DNA of 64,000 bases from GAS188 sp963713805 (GTDB lineage: Bacteria > Pseudomonadota > Alphaproteobacteria > Rhizobiales > Beijerinckiaceae), in the NCBI GenBank assembly GCA_963713805.1, contig CAVQNF010000017.1, positions 37,443-101,442 of the forward strand. The letters are read 5' to 3'. Every line of letters begins with the position of its first letter. Positions within the stretch are counted from its first letter, which is position 1. The notes below the pieces were generated by a model. The model was not told where the DNA came from, searched no databases, and saw nothing but the letters and a program-made list of their open reading frames with translations. Position numbers and translations under genes: made by a program. Shown here piece after piece: positions 1-8,302 of the stretch.

Positions 1-1
1 C

Positions 2-118
2 GCCGCCGCCGCCTCGAGCTTTTCCGGCAGCGTTCCGCTCAACGAGACCGTGGCGATCGATCGGCGCATGGCAAGCTTCGAAAGGATAGTTGAATTTGCG
101 CGGCCCTTCAAATCCTGA
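2..118 (+). CDS. C-terminal end of an unidentified protein (5' truncated by window edge)
   Basis: An open frame enters from the left edge and stops at TGA 116-118, giving about 38 residues that end in FARPFKS. The stretch is Ala/Ser-rich at first and then amphipathic. No family can be named from so short a tail, and the frame could be chance in such GC-rich DNA. It is listed because nothing competes with it on either strand. Confidence 0.3.
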   Translation, partial: AAAASSFSGSVPLNETVAIDRRMASFERIVEFARPFKS

Positions 119-495
119 CGCATCGGCAAAATGGTCGGGCGCCCGCGCACGTCCTTCACATCGCTTCCTCGATGAAGCCAAGCCCGAGGGGGTTGATGCG
201 TATTGTTGGAGGAGCGCCGTCTCGAGCGCGTGGCTCGAACATTGATGGACGCGCTCACGAGACGCCTCGGCTCGCCTCGCCCTCGGCCGGCAGGGAAGAC
301 GCCGAGACTGCGACCCACCGCGCTTGTGAAGTGCATCACGCGCGCCGGCGCTCACCTCCCTCCGCTTGCGGCTCGGCAAAGGTCAAGAGGTGAGGCGCCC
401 TTCACTCGATCCACCACGCAGGCTCGGATCGATGCCTCCGAGGTCGAGGCGAAAGGTGAAGGGCCGCCCGTGGTGCCTCGATTATTGCGCTTCGC
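119..495. other. Intergenic, no supported gene
   Basis: GC-rich spacer. Short open frames are present on both strands but have Arg/Pro/Ala-rich shadow composition and no ribosome binding sites. I see no RNA gene or terminator here. Confidence 0.5.
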
Positions 496-945
496 TCAGG
501 CGGCGCCCTTGAGATGCTTGTTGCACTCGGGCCAATAGCCGCCGCCCTTCTGGATCCATTTCAGGCCGCCATTGCCCCCATTCGCCTTGTTTGCCTGATA
601 TTGCTCGCTGCATGTGTGGATCCGCTGCTTGAACGGCTTCTCGCTCGAGAATTTCGGCGAAAGGGCGCTCGGGAAGACGACGTTCCCGGCGGCGGCGGTC
701 GCGACCGGCGCGGCGGCCGGTGCCTCGGCAGCAGGTGCTGCCGCGGGAGCCGCGGTTGCCTCGGTGCCACATTCCGCCTTGCGGAAATCATTCCACTTTT
801 GGCCATTGAGCGAGCCGGCGTCCTTCGCCGCCTTGTATTTGGCGCTGCACTCGCTCATCGTCAGCGCTTGCGCTGGGCTGAACGCGGCGATGCCGAACGA
901 AAGGGCGCAGACCGCGACCGCGGTGCCTAAGAGATGCTTCGTCAT
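496..945 (-). CDS. Secreted Cys-containing two-repeat protein
   Basis: 149 residues from ATG 943-945, chosen over the in-frame upstream start because an AGGAGA-type ribosome site precedes it and the protein then begins with a clean signal peptide (MTKHLLGTAVAVCALSFG, cleavage after AQA). The mature part has two related segments, one near residues 28-63 (MSECSAKYKAAKDAG, then a Cys) and one near residues 118-146 (HTCSEQYQANKANGG, then PECNKHLKG). An Ala/Pro-rich linker joins them. Each repeat has a pair of cysteines spaced as in small PsiF-like periplasmic repeats, so each probably forms one disulfide. Similar proteins in Rhizobiales are usually annotated as hypothetical. Function is unknown; periplasmic location is an inference from the signal peptide. 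Confidence 0.75.
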   Translation of the reverse strand: MTKHLLGTAVAVCALSFGIAAFSPAQALTMSECSAKYKAAKDAGSLNGQKWNDFRKAECGTEATAAPAAAPAAEAPAAAPVATAAAGNVVFPSALSPKFSSEKPFKQRIHTCSEQYQANKANGGNGGLKWIQKGGGYWPECNKHLKGAA

Positions 946-1132
946 TATCTTCGTCTCCTGATGTCGTGACTGACCTGCTTGGGACTGGCGGAAGCATGCG
1001 TAGTCTTTCGCATGCGCGTGAGTTTCGACGGCCAACCCAATGACCGTCGATCCGCCAGCTTAGCCTCACTCCGAATTGCTCCCCGTGCAAGAACCTGAAA
1101 GCGCGGCGAGCTTCGCCATTCCTGCATCCGCA

Positions 1133-1158
1133 AGGGATTATAACCTTGACAAAGCAGG
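1133..1158 (+). repeat. Left terminal inverted repeat of the IS1595-type element
   Basis: Pairs with 3730-3755 in inverted orientation with two mismatches, both within the outermost three bases. The preceding 8 bases (1125-1132, CATCCGCA) are the target duplication. Confidence 0.85.
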
Positions 1159-1251
1159 TCGCTACATCTAGGGAAGCTCCCGCGTCGAGGTTCGACGCTG
1201 GCGCGCCCGATTGCGATGTTGACGTAACTTTTGAGATGCGCTGCGCAGGCG

Positions 1252-1874
1252 CTAGCGCCCTGCGCGAGTGCGAGGAGGCTCAGGCTTTTTCTGCTGAGGA
1301 GAAGGCTGAGGCGGTGTATAAAGCCATGGTTCCTCTATCCATTCGCGCCACCTGTTCTGGACCGTCCAATCAATGTCAGCATCCTCAAATAGAAGGCACA
1401 TACTGATTTTGACGAGGTCATTTTGTATGTGGCGCAAGTCCTCTGGAGTGATTTGAAATTCCTTCAGTTTTGGAGGTGAGAGGAAAGCGTTTGAGACGAG
1501 TAATTGGGCCGCATCGTTAGCCGATGCTCCCCAATGAACTAGATGATTACGAGATCGTACTTATGGTGCCCAGCTGCGCAAAGGGCCGTTGCAAGCGGTT
1601 CTTAACATGCAGCTTGCCGGTAACTTCTAGGATGCGATTTATCTTGTCCTTGGCAGAGTCAGTCCTAGTCCCGTCAAACGACGCGCTCCGCCGATCACAT
1701 TTTTCACGCCCGAGAACTTGTACAACAGGAAAAGCAATCGCTGTTCTGCCAACGAATAGAAGTGGATAAGTCTGCCTAGCTCCTTCCAGTTCTCCTGATA
1801 TGGCGTCATCCATGCTTATTTTCTAGGGCAAGTAGCTTGGTAAGTGCGTCTGGTGCTGGTATGGGGGGCTTCAT
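1252..1874 (-). CDS. HEPN-like passenger protein, frame broken
   Basis: Starting at ATG 1872-1874, three frames join into one coherent protein of about 205 residues. The shifts fall near 1813, 1690 and 1558. It begins MKPPIPAPDALTKLLALENK. A helical stretch follows (ENWKELGRLIHFYSLAEQ), then SFDGTRTDSAKDKINRILEV, then an RNHLVH motif in a predicted helix, and a C-terminal tail rich in Pro/Lys. R-polar-x3-H is the catalytic signature of HEPN ribonuclease domains, and a GTRTD segment upstream of an R-N-x3-H helix occurs in many uncharacterised alphaproteobacterial proteins. Assignment to HEPN is therefore an inference from motif and helical pattern, not an established homology. The gene diverges from the small gene at 1906, with 31 bp between the starts. 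Confidence 0.5.
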
Positions 1875-1905
1875 TTGGTTCGCTATCTTGAGAAGGGGTT
1901 GTGGC

Positions 1906-2084
1906 GTGACGGGAAAGCGGAGTCCGCCAAATATCGAATTGCTTCCCGACGCATGGGAGCGATTTCAGAGCGAGCTGTTAAGGTTGTGTCAAAGGCTCCG
2001 CCGCAGCACCGAAAAAAGGGTGTGTTACGCAAAACAAATGAAAAACGAGTTTTAAAAAGAAAAACAAAAATCGTAGGTGATTGA
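1906..2084 (+). CDS. Small basic protein, divergent partner of the HEPN-like gene
   Basis: GTG 1906-1908 follows an AGAAGGGG ribosome site. The product begins MTGKRSPPNIELLPDAWERF and, after one frameshift near 1970, continues RAVKVVSKAPPQHRKKG with a Lys/Arg-rich tail, about 60 residues in all. Short proteins with LPDAWERFERAV and P-Q/K-H-R-x-K motifs are widespread and uncharacterised in Rhizobiales. Its head-to-head position with the HEPN-like gene resembles toxin-antitoxin layouts, but that role is a guess. The true start could be an upstream ATG in the same frame. Confidence 0.5.
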
Positions 2085-2180
2085 ATTGAAAAGAGATTTT
2101 AAACGATAGTTCGTTTTGGAATAGTTGAGTTGTGATTTTTTCCTAGCCAGCCCGGTTATTTTTAGCTATTTTTATAAAGC

Positions 2181-2212
2181 AAGAAAAAGGGCTCCTCGAA
2201 AATGAGGAGCCC
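2181..2212 (-). terminator. Intrinsic terminator of the tRNA gene
   Basis: On the minus strand a 9-bp stem (GGGCTCCTC with GAGGAGCCC, loop of six) is followed at once by a run of five T. It lies 18 bases past the tRNA 3' end, so it would end the tRNA transcript. Confidence 0.8.
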
Positions 2213-2230
2213 TCGAGAGGTTCGGTTGGG

Positions 2231-2308
2231 TGGCGCGCCTGGCAGAGACTTGAACTTGCGACGGTCCCCCTACGAAGAGGATGCTCTATCCAACTGAGCT
2301 ACAGGCGC
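2231..2308 (-). tRNA. tRNA with Arg-like body, CGU anticodon and a bulged T stem
   Basis: The 78-base transcript has a perfect 7-bp acceptor stem (GCGCCTG with CAGGCGC), an encoded GCCA end, a standard D arm with A20, and an anticodon stem TCCTC/GGGGA enclosing loop TTCGTAG. With U33 and A37 in place, the anticodon reads CGU, which is a threonine anticodon. The acceptor and D arm instead match alphaproteobacterial tRNA-Arg. The T stem GCAAG/CTTGC is perfect only if one extra C near 2245 is bulged out. Either an indel error, or a decaying or atypical tRNA. It lies inside the IS1595-type element and has its own terminator. Amino-acid identity is left open. Confidence 0.6.
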
Positions 2309-2461
2309 CCAACCAAATCGCCCCAGCCCGCAACGGCTGGGCAACTCTTCTGGTTTACCCCAAAATCGCCGATAAGTCCACAATCCTTCACCCTTTTTTA
2401 ACCACAAGGGGGTCAGGCGGGCTGATTTCTGCGCCATCTGAGAAAGGCTTGCGCCAGTTTC

Positions 2462-3431
2462 TTAAAACGGCGGGGCCTCACCTTCGCGGTTAGGCCGTCG
2501 ATAGGTCAGCCTCTTGCCAACGATGCCTTTCGCCAGCTTTTTGGCGCGGGTCTCATCATCAACTCCTAGAGCGACACGGCTTGAATAGCGGAAATCGAAT
2601 TCCGCCAAATAGCGATGCAAGTGCTTTTCGCTGCAATGCTGATACACGCCCTTCATGCCGCGCTTGAAGATCGAATAATAATTCTCGGCTGTATTGGTGT
2701 GGAACAAGTGATCTTCACCCGGAACATAGCGAACATATTCATCGTCACGGTGCGTGACTGTGCCATGTCTGGCGAACTCTTGGCCGATCGCAACGTAATG
2801 CGTTCCCTCGTCGGTCATGAGCGTGGTTTCGCGCTTGATATTCTCGCGGACGATTGGCGCGATGTCGGCAAAGCGACTGCCGTCCACATGGAAGCTGCGG
2901 GCCGATCCGCCGCGTTCGACGAGCGTGAGTACCGTATTCTTGTGAGCCCTGCCGCCACCACCGCGACGCTTGGGCTGGCCTTCGAGGCGGCCGATGAATG
3001 TTTCGTCGGACTCGACAGCCTTGCCGGAGCCGCCAAGAGGCGCAAGTCCACCGACGCGCATGGCTTCGCGCAAGCGGTGCGTCATGAACCAAGTGGACTT
3101 GTAGCTGATGCCCAACATGCGGTGCATCTGATGGCTGCGACATGCCTTTCTTTGAGGCCGTGAGAAGAAACAGTGCTGCAAGCCATTTCGTGAGCGGGAT
3201 TTTCGAGCGCTCGAATACGCGTTTTCACGGTGACGGTGAATTGCTCGCGACATTCATTGCACTGATAGACGCCAGGGCGATGGGCTTTGCCCTTAAGCCT
3301 GTGATCTTGTCGGCATCGGTATTGCCGCAATGTGGGCAGCTCGGGCCATTCGGCCAGACGCGGGCTTCAAGCCATTCGCGGGCTTTGGCTTCATCGGTGA
3401 AGATCGGGTTTTGAAGAACGGCGGGTATCAT
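2462..3431 (-). CDS. IS1595-family (ISXO2-like) transposase, three frameshifts
   Basis: Begins at ATG 3429-3431. Segments in successive frames give a full-length family member of about 320 residues. First comes a zinc ribbon, CPHCGNTDADK then YQCNECREQFTV (four Cys). Next are the helical linker FERSKIPLTKWLAALFLLTA and HQMHRMLGISYKSTWFMTHR. The DDE-type catalytic domain follows, with D in ESDETFIGR, D in LMTDEGTHY, and N/H-type residues in HTNTAENYYSIFKRGMKGVY. It ends in KRLTYRRPNREGE. Breaks fall near 3290, 3240 and 3130. The intact ends of the element argue for a recent insertion, so the frameshifts may be sequence errors. It acts on the flanking TIRs at 1133 and 3755. Confidence 0.85.
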
Positions 3432-3485
3432 GACTAAATCCTGTCAATGTTTTTCATGTTGGGCAGCGCGGGCAGACCGCAGCGC

Positions 3486-3716
3486 CTATAAGCGAGGCGG
3501 GGAAGGCTTCGTTGGAGGTGCTAAGAGCGCGTTTAGTTGTTTGCGAAGCAAGAGAAGCCGCGCCCGAATCTGTCCGCAAAAGGACATTCTCGGCCCGATG
3601 GCAAATCTAGCATAGAGCCACGGATCATCTGTTGGGATGAAGCGGAACGGATTCGCAAATGCGTGAACTGCGGGTTCTGAACATGGGCATGGCCTGTCTT
3701 CCTTGACGCAGGCCAT
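3486..3716 (-). CDS. Small hypothetical ORF between transposase and right TIR
   Basis: A possible 76-residue product (start near 3716) with Cys/Pro-rich beginning and a Leu/Arg-rich middle. The frame continues upstream through the inverted repeat, which suggests chance openness. No ribosome site is evident and no family is recognised. Listed only because it fills the space between the transposase start and the element end. Confidence 0.2.
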   Translation of the reverse strand: MACVKEDRPCPCSEPAVHAFANPFRFIPTDDPWLYARFAIGPRMSFCGQIRARLLLLRKQLNALLAPPTKPSPPRL

Positions 3717-3729
3717 TCTATATGCAGTG

Positions 3730-3755
3730 CCTGCTTTGTCAAGGTTATAATCGCC
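3730..3755 (-). repeat. Right terminal inverted repeat of the IS1595-type element
   Basis: Inverted copy of 1133-1158. Bases 3756-3763 (CATCCGCA) repeat the 8 bases left of the other end. Confidence 0.85.
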
Positions 3756-3897
3756 CATCCGCACCATGAACATATGATGAACAGACTTCACCCGCGCCAC
3801 TGTATTTTTAATGGGCCATGCGGTCTTGCCGCTTCCCAAGGGGGCGAGCGACGCCTAGCTTCCTTGATACGCTCGAGAGCGACGGCAGGAGAATGAG

Positions 3898-4611
3898 ATG
3901 GCGCAGACGAAGACGAGGCCGATCGACCTTTACTATTGGCCGACCCCGAACGGGTGGAAGATCACCATCATGCTCGAGGAATGCGGGCTCCCTTACGAAC
4001 TGCACCTCGTCAACATCGGCAAGGGCGATCAATTCGAGCCGAAATTCCTGGCCATCTCGCCCAATAACCGCATGCCCGCGATCGTCGATCCGGATGGACC
4101 GGATGGCCAGCCCATCTCGATCTTCGAATCGGGCGCCATCCTCCTCTACCTCGGCCGCAAGACGGGGAAGTTCTACCCGAAGGACGAGCGCGGCCGTGTC
4201 GAGGTCGAGCAATGGCTCATGTGGCAGATGGGGGGGCTTGGCCCCATGCTCGGACAGAACAATCACTTTCGCTATTACGCGCCAGAACAGCTCCCCTATG
4301 CAGTGAAACGCTATGGAGACGAAACGCATCGCCTCTTCGGCGTCATGAACAGGCGCCTCGCGGATCGCGAATTTCTGGCCGGCGCCTATTCCATCGCGGA
4401 TATGGCCTGCGTCGGTTGGGCGCGCGGCTATGAACGGCAGGGCATCGAGATCGCCGAATTCCCGCATGTGAAGCGCTGGATCGATACGCTCATGGCCCGC
4501 CCGGCGGTCGAGCGCGGATTCAAGGTGGCGGAGGAGGCCCGCAATCCGCCGGGAGCCATGCAGGATCCTAAGGTGCGAGAGGTGCTGTTCAATCAGCGCG
4601 CCCGCGCCTGA
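3898..4611 (+). CDS. Glutathione S-transferase (YfcG/Nu-like)
   Basis: 237 residues, complete; the start follows an AGGAGA site. The N-terminal thioredoxin-like domain (residues 9-90) has YYWPTPNGWKITIMLEEC, a cis-Pro in NNRMPAIVD and the glutathione gamma-Glu contact in FESGAILLYLG. The all-helical C-terminal domain begins after KFYPKDERGR, with WLMWQMGGLGPMLGQ and FLAGAYSIADMACVGW. The TPNGWKI motif with Thr-Asn in place of a catalytic Tyr/Ser is typical of the YfcG/YghU group, which act as disulfide-bond reductases using glutathione. It is presumably cytoplasmic and involved in thiol or electrophile defence. It is monocistronic and lies just outside the transposon end. Confidence 0.9.
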   Translation: MAQTKTRPIDLYYWPTPNGWKITIMLEECGLPYELHLVNIGKGDQFEPKFLAISPNNRMPAIVDPDGPDGQPISIFESGAILLYLGRKTGKFYPKDERGRVEVEQWLMWQMGGLGPMLGQNNHFRYYAPEQLPYAVKRYGDETHRLFGVMNRRLADREFLAGAYSIADMACVGWARGYERQGIEIAEFPHVKRWIDTLMARPAVERGFKVAEEARNPPGAMQDPKVREVLFNQRARA

Positions 4612-4735
4612 GCCTCGCGGCTCGAGCGTTGCGGCGCGCGCGCCATTCTGAGGCAGGGCAGGTGAGGCGGTGCGGTCTCGCCGGCCAGGAAGGCGGCAAA
4701 GATGGGCGGCAAGGGGGCGGACGCAGAGGCCTCTT

Positions 4736-5160
4736 TTATTTCGTGCGGGTCCAGATTTGGCTTTCGCAAATCAAGCCGCCCAGCACGCAGCCCGCGACCT
4801 TGATGTGGCGCTCATCGACGATGGTGAGCTTGCCGATATAGGTGCGCCCGTTCTCCGCATCGTAGAGGGATCCGGTCCATTCGCTCGCCCCACTCGGCTT
4901 GAGCCCGAGGAGAACCGCGGTTCCGAGCAGCGGGCGCGAACGTTTCGTGGATCGGGATTGTTCACATCGACCGTCGGTGAACCCTCCTTGATCCAGGCGA
5001 CGTTGCCGCACAGCTCCGCGCCGCAATTCGCGATCCGCACGCGAGCGTCTCCGTCCTCGATGAGCCATTCGCCTGTCGCTTCGGCTGCCGCCGCCGCGGC
5101 AGGACACATGACGGCGAACACGAAAGCGAAAGCGAGGAGGTGGCGACGGACTTGTGGCAT
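4736..5160 (-). CDS. DUF2147 secreted protein, one frameshift
   Basis: The start at ATG 5158-5160 has an AGGAAG ribosome site. Residues 1-27 form a signal peptide (MPQVRRHLLAFAFVFAVMC, Ala-rich cleavage region). The mature N-terminus ATGEWLIEDGDARVRI and CGAELCGNVAWIKEG, and the C-terminus GRTYIGKLTIVDERHIKVAG then CESQIWTR, are the hallmark segments of DUF2147, a small beta-rich periplasmic family of unknown role. A frameshift near 4930 joins the two halves. Three or four Cys probably form disulfides. It ends 125 bases past the GST stop, convergent with it. Confidence 0.8.
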
Positions 5161-5200
5161 GAAGGCTTCCTCGCACGAGGGCGTGTTTTCCCGCTGATCT

Positions 5201-5305
5201 AGAGCATGATCCGCGAAAATGGGAACTATTTTTACGATAAGATCATGCGTCAAAACAAGGAATTGAGAGCATGTCGCCGACTCGAATCTGAACGCATCTG
5301 GCTCT
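5201..5305. repeat. Dispersed palindromic repeat, copy 1
   Basis: Contains AGAGCATGATCCGCGAAAAT, GATAAGATCATGCGTCAAAA and AATCTGAACGCATCTGGCTC. The same modules recur in inverted orientation at 26129-26236. The AGAGCATGATCCG...GATCATGCG arrangement matches a short intergenic repeat that is very common in Rhizobiales genomes. It sits in the promoter-proximal region of the DUF2147 gene. Confidence 0.75.
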
Positions 5306-5514
5306 AGGGGCGGATCCGTTCTGGCGCAACCGGCACGGAAAGCGCCGCGGAACGTCGGTCGGCACGCATTCCGGGGAGCGCTCTTGCGCTGCCGTTCGTC
5401 GGCTGCCGACCGTTTTCCTTCGGGAGAGATGGAACGCGCAGGCAGCGACCCGGACGCGTGCCAAGGCTGGCGCTTGAGAGTCCCCGATCCTATCCTCGCC
5501 GGCGTCGAACCGGC

Positions 5515-6426
5515 TTATCCCGAGGCGATGATCAGCGCGCCCGCGCCGATGACGATCAAGGCCATCCCCATGAGATCGCGCCTCGTCGCACGTTGCGCGA
5601 AAATCCGCCCTTGCACGAGTTGCGCCAGCAAAACCTCGACGAGGGCGAGAGTTCGCACATTCGCGGCGCTCGTCAGGGCAAAGCCCAGAAACCAGAATTG
5701 GGAAGCGAGCGCGCCCAGGAAGCCGGCGCCGAGCGAAACGCGCCAAACCGCAAAGCTTTTGAGGAGCGCCGGCCGGTTGAGCGATATGAGATAGACGAGC
5801 AGCATCAACGTCTGCATGCCGAGCCCGAGCGCGAGAACGAGCGTTGCCCTGAGGTGGAACGTGCCTCCTGGCAAGGCCAGGATGGCGCCGCGAAAAGAGA
5901 TGGCGGCGATGGCGAAGCAGCCGCCACTGAGGACGCCCATGCCGATCGCGGGCGCTCCGCCGCGATCGAGCAGGTTTCCCGGGCCGGTCGCGGGCCGAAG
6001 CGACATGATGACCACGCCCGCGGTCGCGACCAGAATGGCGGCCCAGGCGGCAAGGCCCGGATGGTCGCCGAGGACGGCGACGCCGAACAAGGCGACGAGC
6101 ACCGGCTCGGTCTTGGTCGTCGCCGTGGTGACGGCGAAGGATTTCATCTGCATCGCGGCGAGCATCAGCACGGTCGCGAGAATTTGCGCGGTCGCGCCCG
6201 CGAGCGCGAACAGCACGGTGCGGGCCTCGATCGCGGGGAGGGCCTCGCGTGAGAAGGCAAGCTGAAGCGCCAGGAAGACGAGCGCGAACGGAAGTCCGTA
6301 AAGAAAGCGCACTTGCGCGGAGCCGACCGGACCGAGCGTCGCGGTGAGCGAGGCTTGTGTCGCGTTGCGAGCCGTCTGCGCCGACGATGCGACGAGGGTG
6401 ATCGGAATCCATAAGTGTGCGAACAT
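5515..6426 (-). CDS. EamA/DMT-family membrane transporter
   Basis: 303 residues with about ten hydrophobic helices arranged as two EamA repeats (residues 1-145 and 150-303). Characteristic segments are QARFLYGLPFALVF-like helices, TKTEPVLVALFGVAVLGDH in the first repeat, and VLLAQLVQGRIFAQRATRRD near the second. It is a predicted inner-membrane exporter of small metabolites in the drug/metabolite superfamily; substrate unknown. It is complete, without frameshifts. It diverges from the S11 peptidase gene at 6586. Confidence 0.85.
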   Translation of the reverse strand: MFAHLWIPITLVASSAQTARNATQASLTATLGPVGSAQVRFLYGLPFALVFLALQLAFSREALPAIEARTVLFALAGATAQILATVLMLAAMQMKSFAVTTATTKTEPVLVALFGVAVLGDHPGLAAWAAILVATAGVVIMSLRPATGPGNLLDRGGAPAIGMGVLSGGCFAIAAISFRGAILALPGGTFHLRATLVLALGLGMQTLMLLVYLISLNRPALLKSFAVWRVSLGAGFLGALASQFWFLGFALTSAANVRTLALVEVLLAQLVQGRIFAQRATRRDLMGMALIVIGAGALIIASG

Positions 6427-6585
6427 GGCAGGCGGGAAGCTCCGGGGCCAAGGTCTATGAACTGGTTTCGCGGGTATTGCCTAGCCAAGGACACTGACCG
6501 AAGTTAAAAGGGTCACGGCTGGAAAAATCGGCACCCAAGTCGCAAGCCGGTGTGGGCGCCCTCTGGACCGAGGATAATTCGGACA

Positions 6586-8173
6586 ATGTTTCAGCGCCTT
6601 GCAGATATTCCATCGCAACTCCCCCATCGCCTCGCCGTCATTCGCCAACGCCTGACAACCTTCGCGCTTCTCGCGGCCCTGCTATGCGCGGCATCGATTC
6701 TCGCCGTCGGCGCGGCGACGCCGGCGAGTGCTTCCCCTTCTCTCGTCATTGACCAGGACACGGGTGCCGTGCTCTCCGCGCAAGACGCGACCGAGCCCTG
6801 GTATCCAGCCTCGCTGACCAAATTGATGACCGCCTACGTCGTGCTCGACGAGATCAGGGCAGGGCGTCTCTCCTTTGACTCGCTCATCGTCGTGAGCGCG
6901 AACGCCGCGAGCCAGGCGCCCTCGAAGATGGGCTTTCGCCCGGGCACGGTGCTGACCGTCGACAACGCACTCAAGATGCTGCTCGTCAAATCGGCGAACG
7001 ACGTCGCGGTCGCGCTTGCGGAGAGCATCGGCGGCTCCGTCGAAGGCTTCGCGGGGATGATGAATCGCGCCGCGCAGCGGCTCGGGATGGCGGACAGCTA
7101 TTTCGAGAACCCGAACGGATTGCCGAACCTCGCCCATCACTCCTCCGCGCAAGATCTCGGGATCCTCGCTCGCGCGCTGCTCACCGAATTCCCCGATCGT
7201 CGCGAGTATTTCGGGATCGGCGCGATCGAGCTCGGCGGTCATGTGTTCCATACCTATAACGGGCTGCTCGGGCGCTATTCGGGCGCGGACGGCATGAAGA
7301 CAGGGTTCATCTGTGCCGGAGGATTCAACACGGTCGTCAGCGCGCAGCGGGGCGGGCGCCGGCTGATCGCCGTGGTGCTGGGCCAGCCTTCGGCGAGCGT
7401 GCGCTCGGTCGTGACCGCGAAATCTTCTCGACAAGGCTTTCGCGACATCGACCTGGGGGAGCTCGTCAAGCTTGACGAGCCTCGCGCGCATCGGTGGTGC
7501 GCCGCCCGACATGCATGCGCAGATCTGCGGACACCATGGAAGGCGTCGTGCCGTCACCTGGGAGCAGGAGGCGAATGCCGAGCTCGCGCCCTGTGACGCC
7601 CAGCCCAGCGTCAATAATGAAGCCCTCGCGACGCTGCTGGCTCGTTCGGGCGGTTGCGGCGGGGACGGCAAGACGACCTCGCCGACGACGCCGATCGCTT
7701 TCGAGCCCGTGCCCGTTTTCGTAGGGCCCTCGGCCGCCTCTGCGAACGCGATCCAGCTTCCGGCGACAGTCGCTGCCCTCGCGGCGAGCCCGGCCTCGGC
7801 GTCGAAAGCCGGCTTGACGCCCGGCACTCTTCCTGGGGACGCAGCCGCCTTTGCGCCGTCCGGAGGATCGGAAACGGACGCCATCTCAGGAAAGCTCAAG
7901 CATGACATGTCGCCCGTTCACCTGCACAGCCAGGTCACGGGGAAGACGGTGGTATTGCTCGGCAAGACGAGGCCCGCGCGCGGCAAGCGTGGTGCCAAAT
8001 TCGCCGCCAGGACGCCGTCCGGGTCGGCGTCGGCCGCGGTTCGCAGCGAACGTTCACACGCGGTTCACGCCCGGCAAAAGGGGCACGCCGCGGGGAACCT
8101 TCGCTCGCATGGCGCGCCGGCCGGGAAGAGCAAGGCGAAGACCTCCGCGATGCCGAGCGCGGCCATCAACTGA
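6586..8173 (+). CDS. Serine-type D-Ala-D-Ala carboxypeptidase (peptidase S11), one frameshift
   Basis: Starts at ATG 6586 behind a GAGGAT site; an in-frame GTG lies at 6550. A signal sequence spans roughly residues 20-50 (FALLAALLCAASILAVGA, cleavage after ASA). The penicilloyl-serine motifs are present: SLTK, SAN and MKTGF. This enzyme trims stem peptides of peptidoglycan in the periplasm. The frame breaks near 7430, just after the catalytic domain. The C-terminal extension (to 8173) is an Ala/Pro/Ser-rich and then strongly basic tail, with GKTVVLLGKTRPARGKRGAK, as in many alphaproteobacterial DacC-like proteins. Total about 525 residues. The break is probably an indel error because both halves read as expected. 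Confidence 0.85.
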
Positions 8174-8302
8174 AATCGCGCCGGGCTCGAGTGAATTGAT
8201 CCGCGGTTTTGGCAAAGGGCGCGCGAGCAGCGCTCCTCAGGCCTCGAGCCGCGACGGCGGGCGGGGACGCGACGAGCCGGCTCGATCAAGGTCAGGTCTT
8301 TG

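Larger units (their letters stand above)
1133..3755 (-). mobile_element. IS1595-type transposon with passenger genes and a tRNA
   Basis: The ends are 26-bp inverted repeats (1133-1158 and 3730-3755) sharing 23 perfect bases, outer core GATTATAACCTTGACAAAGC. The element is flanked by an 8-bp direct repeat, CATCCGCA, at 1125-1132 and 3756-3763. An 8-bp target duplication is what IS1595-family transposases make, and the transposase inside (2462-3431) belongs to that family. Between the ends, from left to right, lie a HEPN-like gene on the minus strand, a divergent small basic-protein gene, a terminator, a tRNA gene and the transposase. Part of the cargo (about 2.0-2.2 kb) is AT-rich compared with the window. 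IS1595 members with passenger genes are known; this combination of cargo is not one I recognise. Confidence 0.85.

Noticed and set aside
1547..1813. An 88-codon minus-strand frame starting at 1813 as a stand-alone gene
   Set aside because: Its first third is out of frame with the better sequence (ENWKELGRLIHFYSLAEQ); it is the middle part of the HEPN-like gene after a frameshift.
2231..2308. Idea that the transposon tRNA suppresses the amber codons in the terminal sensor kinase
   Set aside because: The anticodon loop reads CGU, not CUA, and no reading of the loop pairs with UAG.
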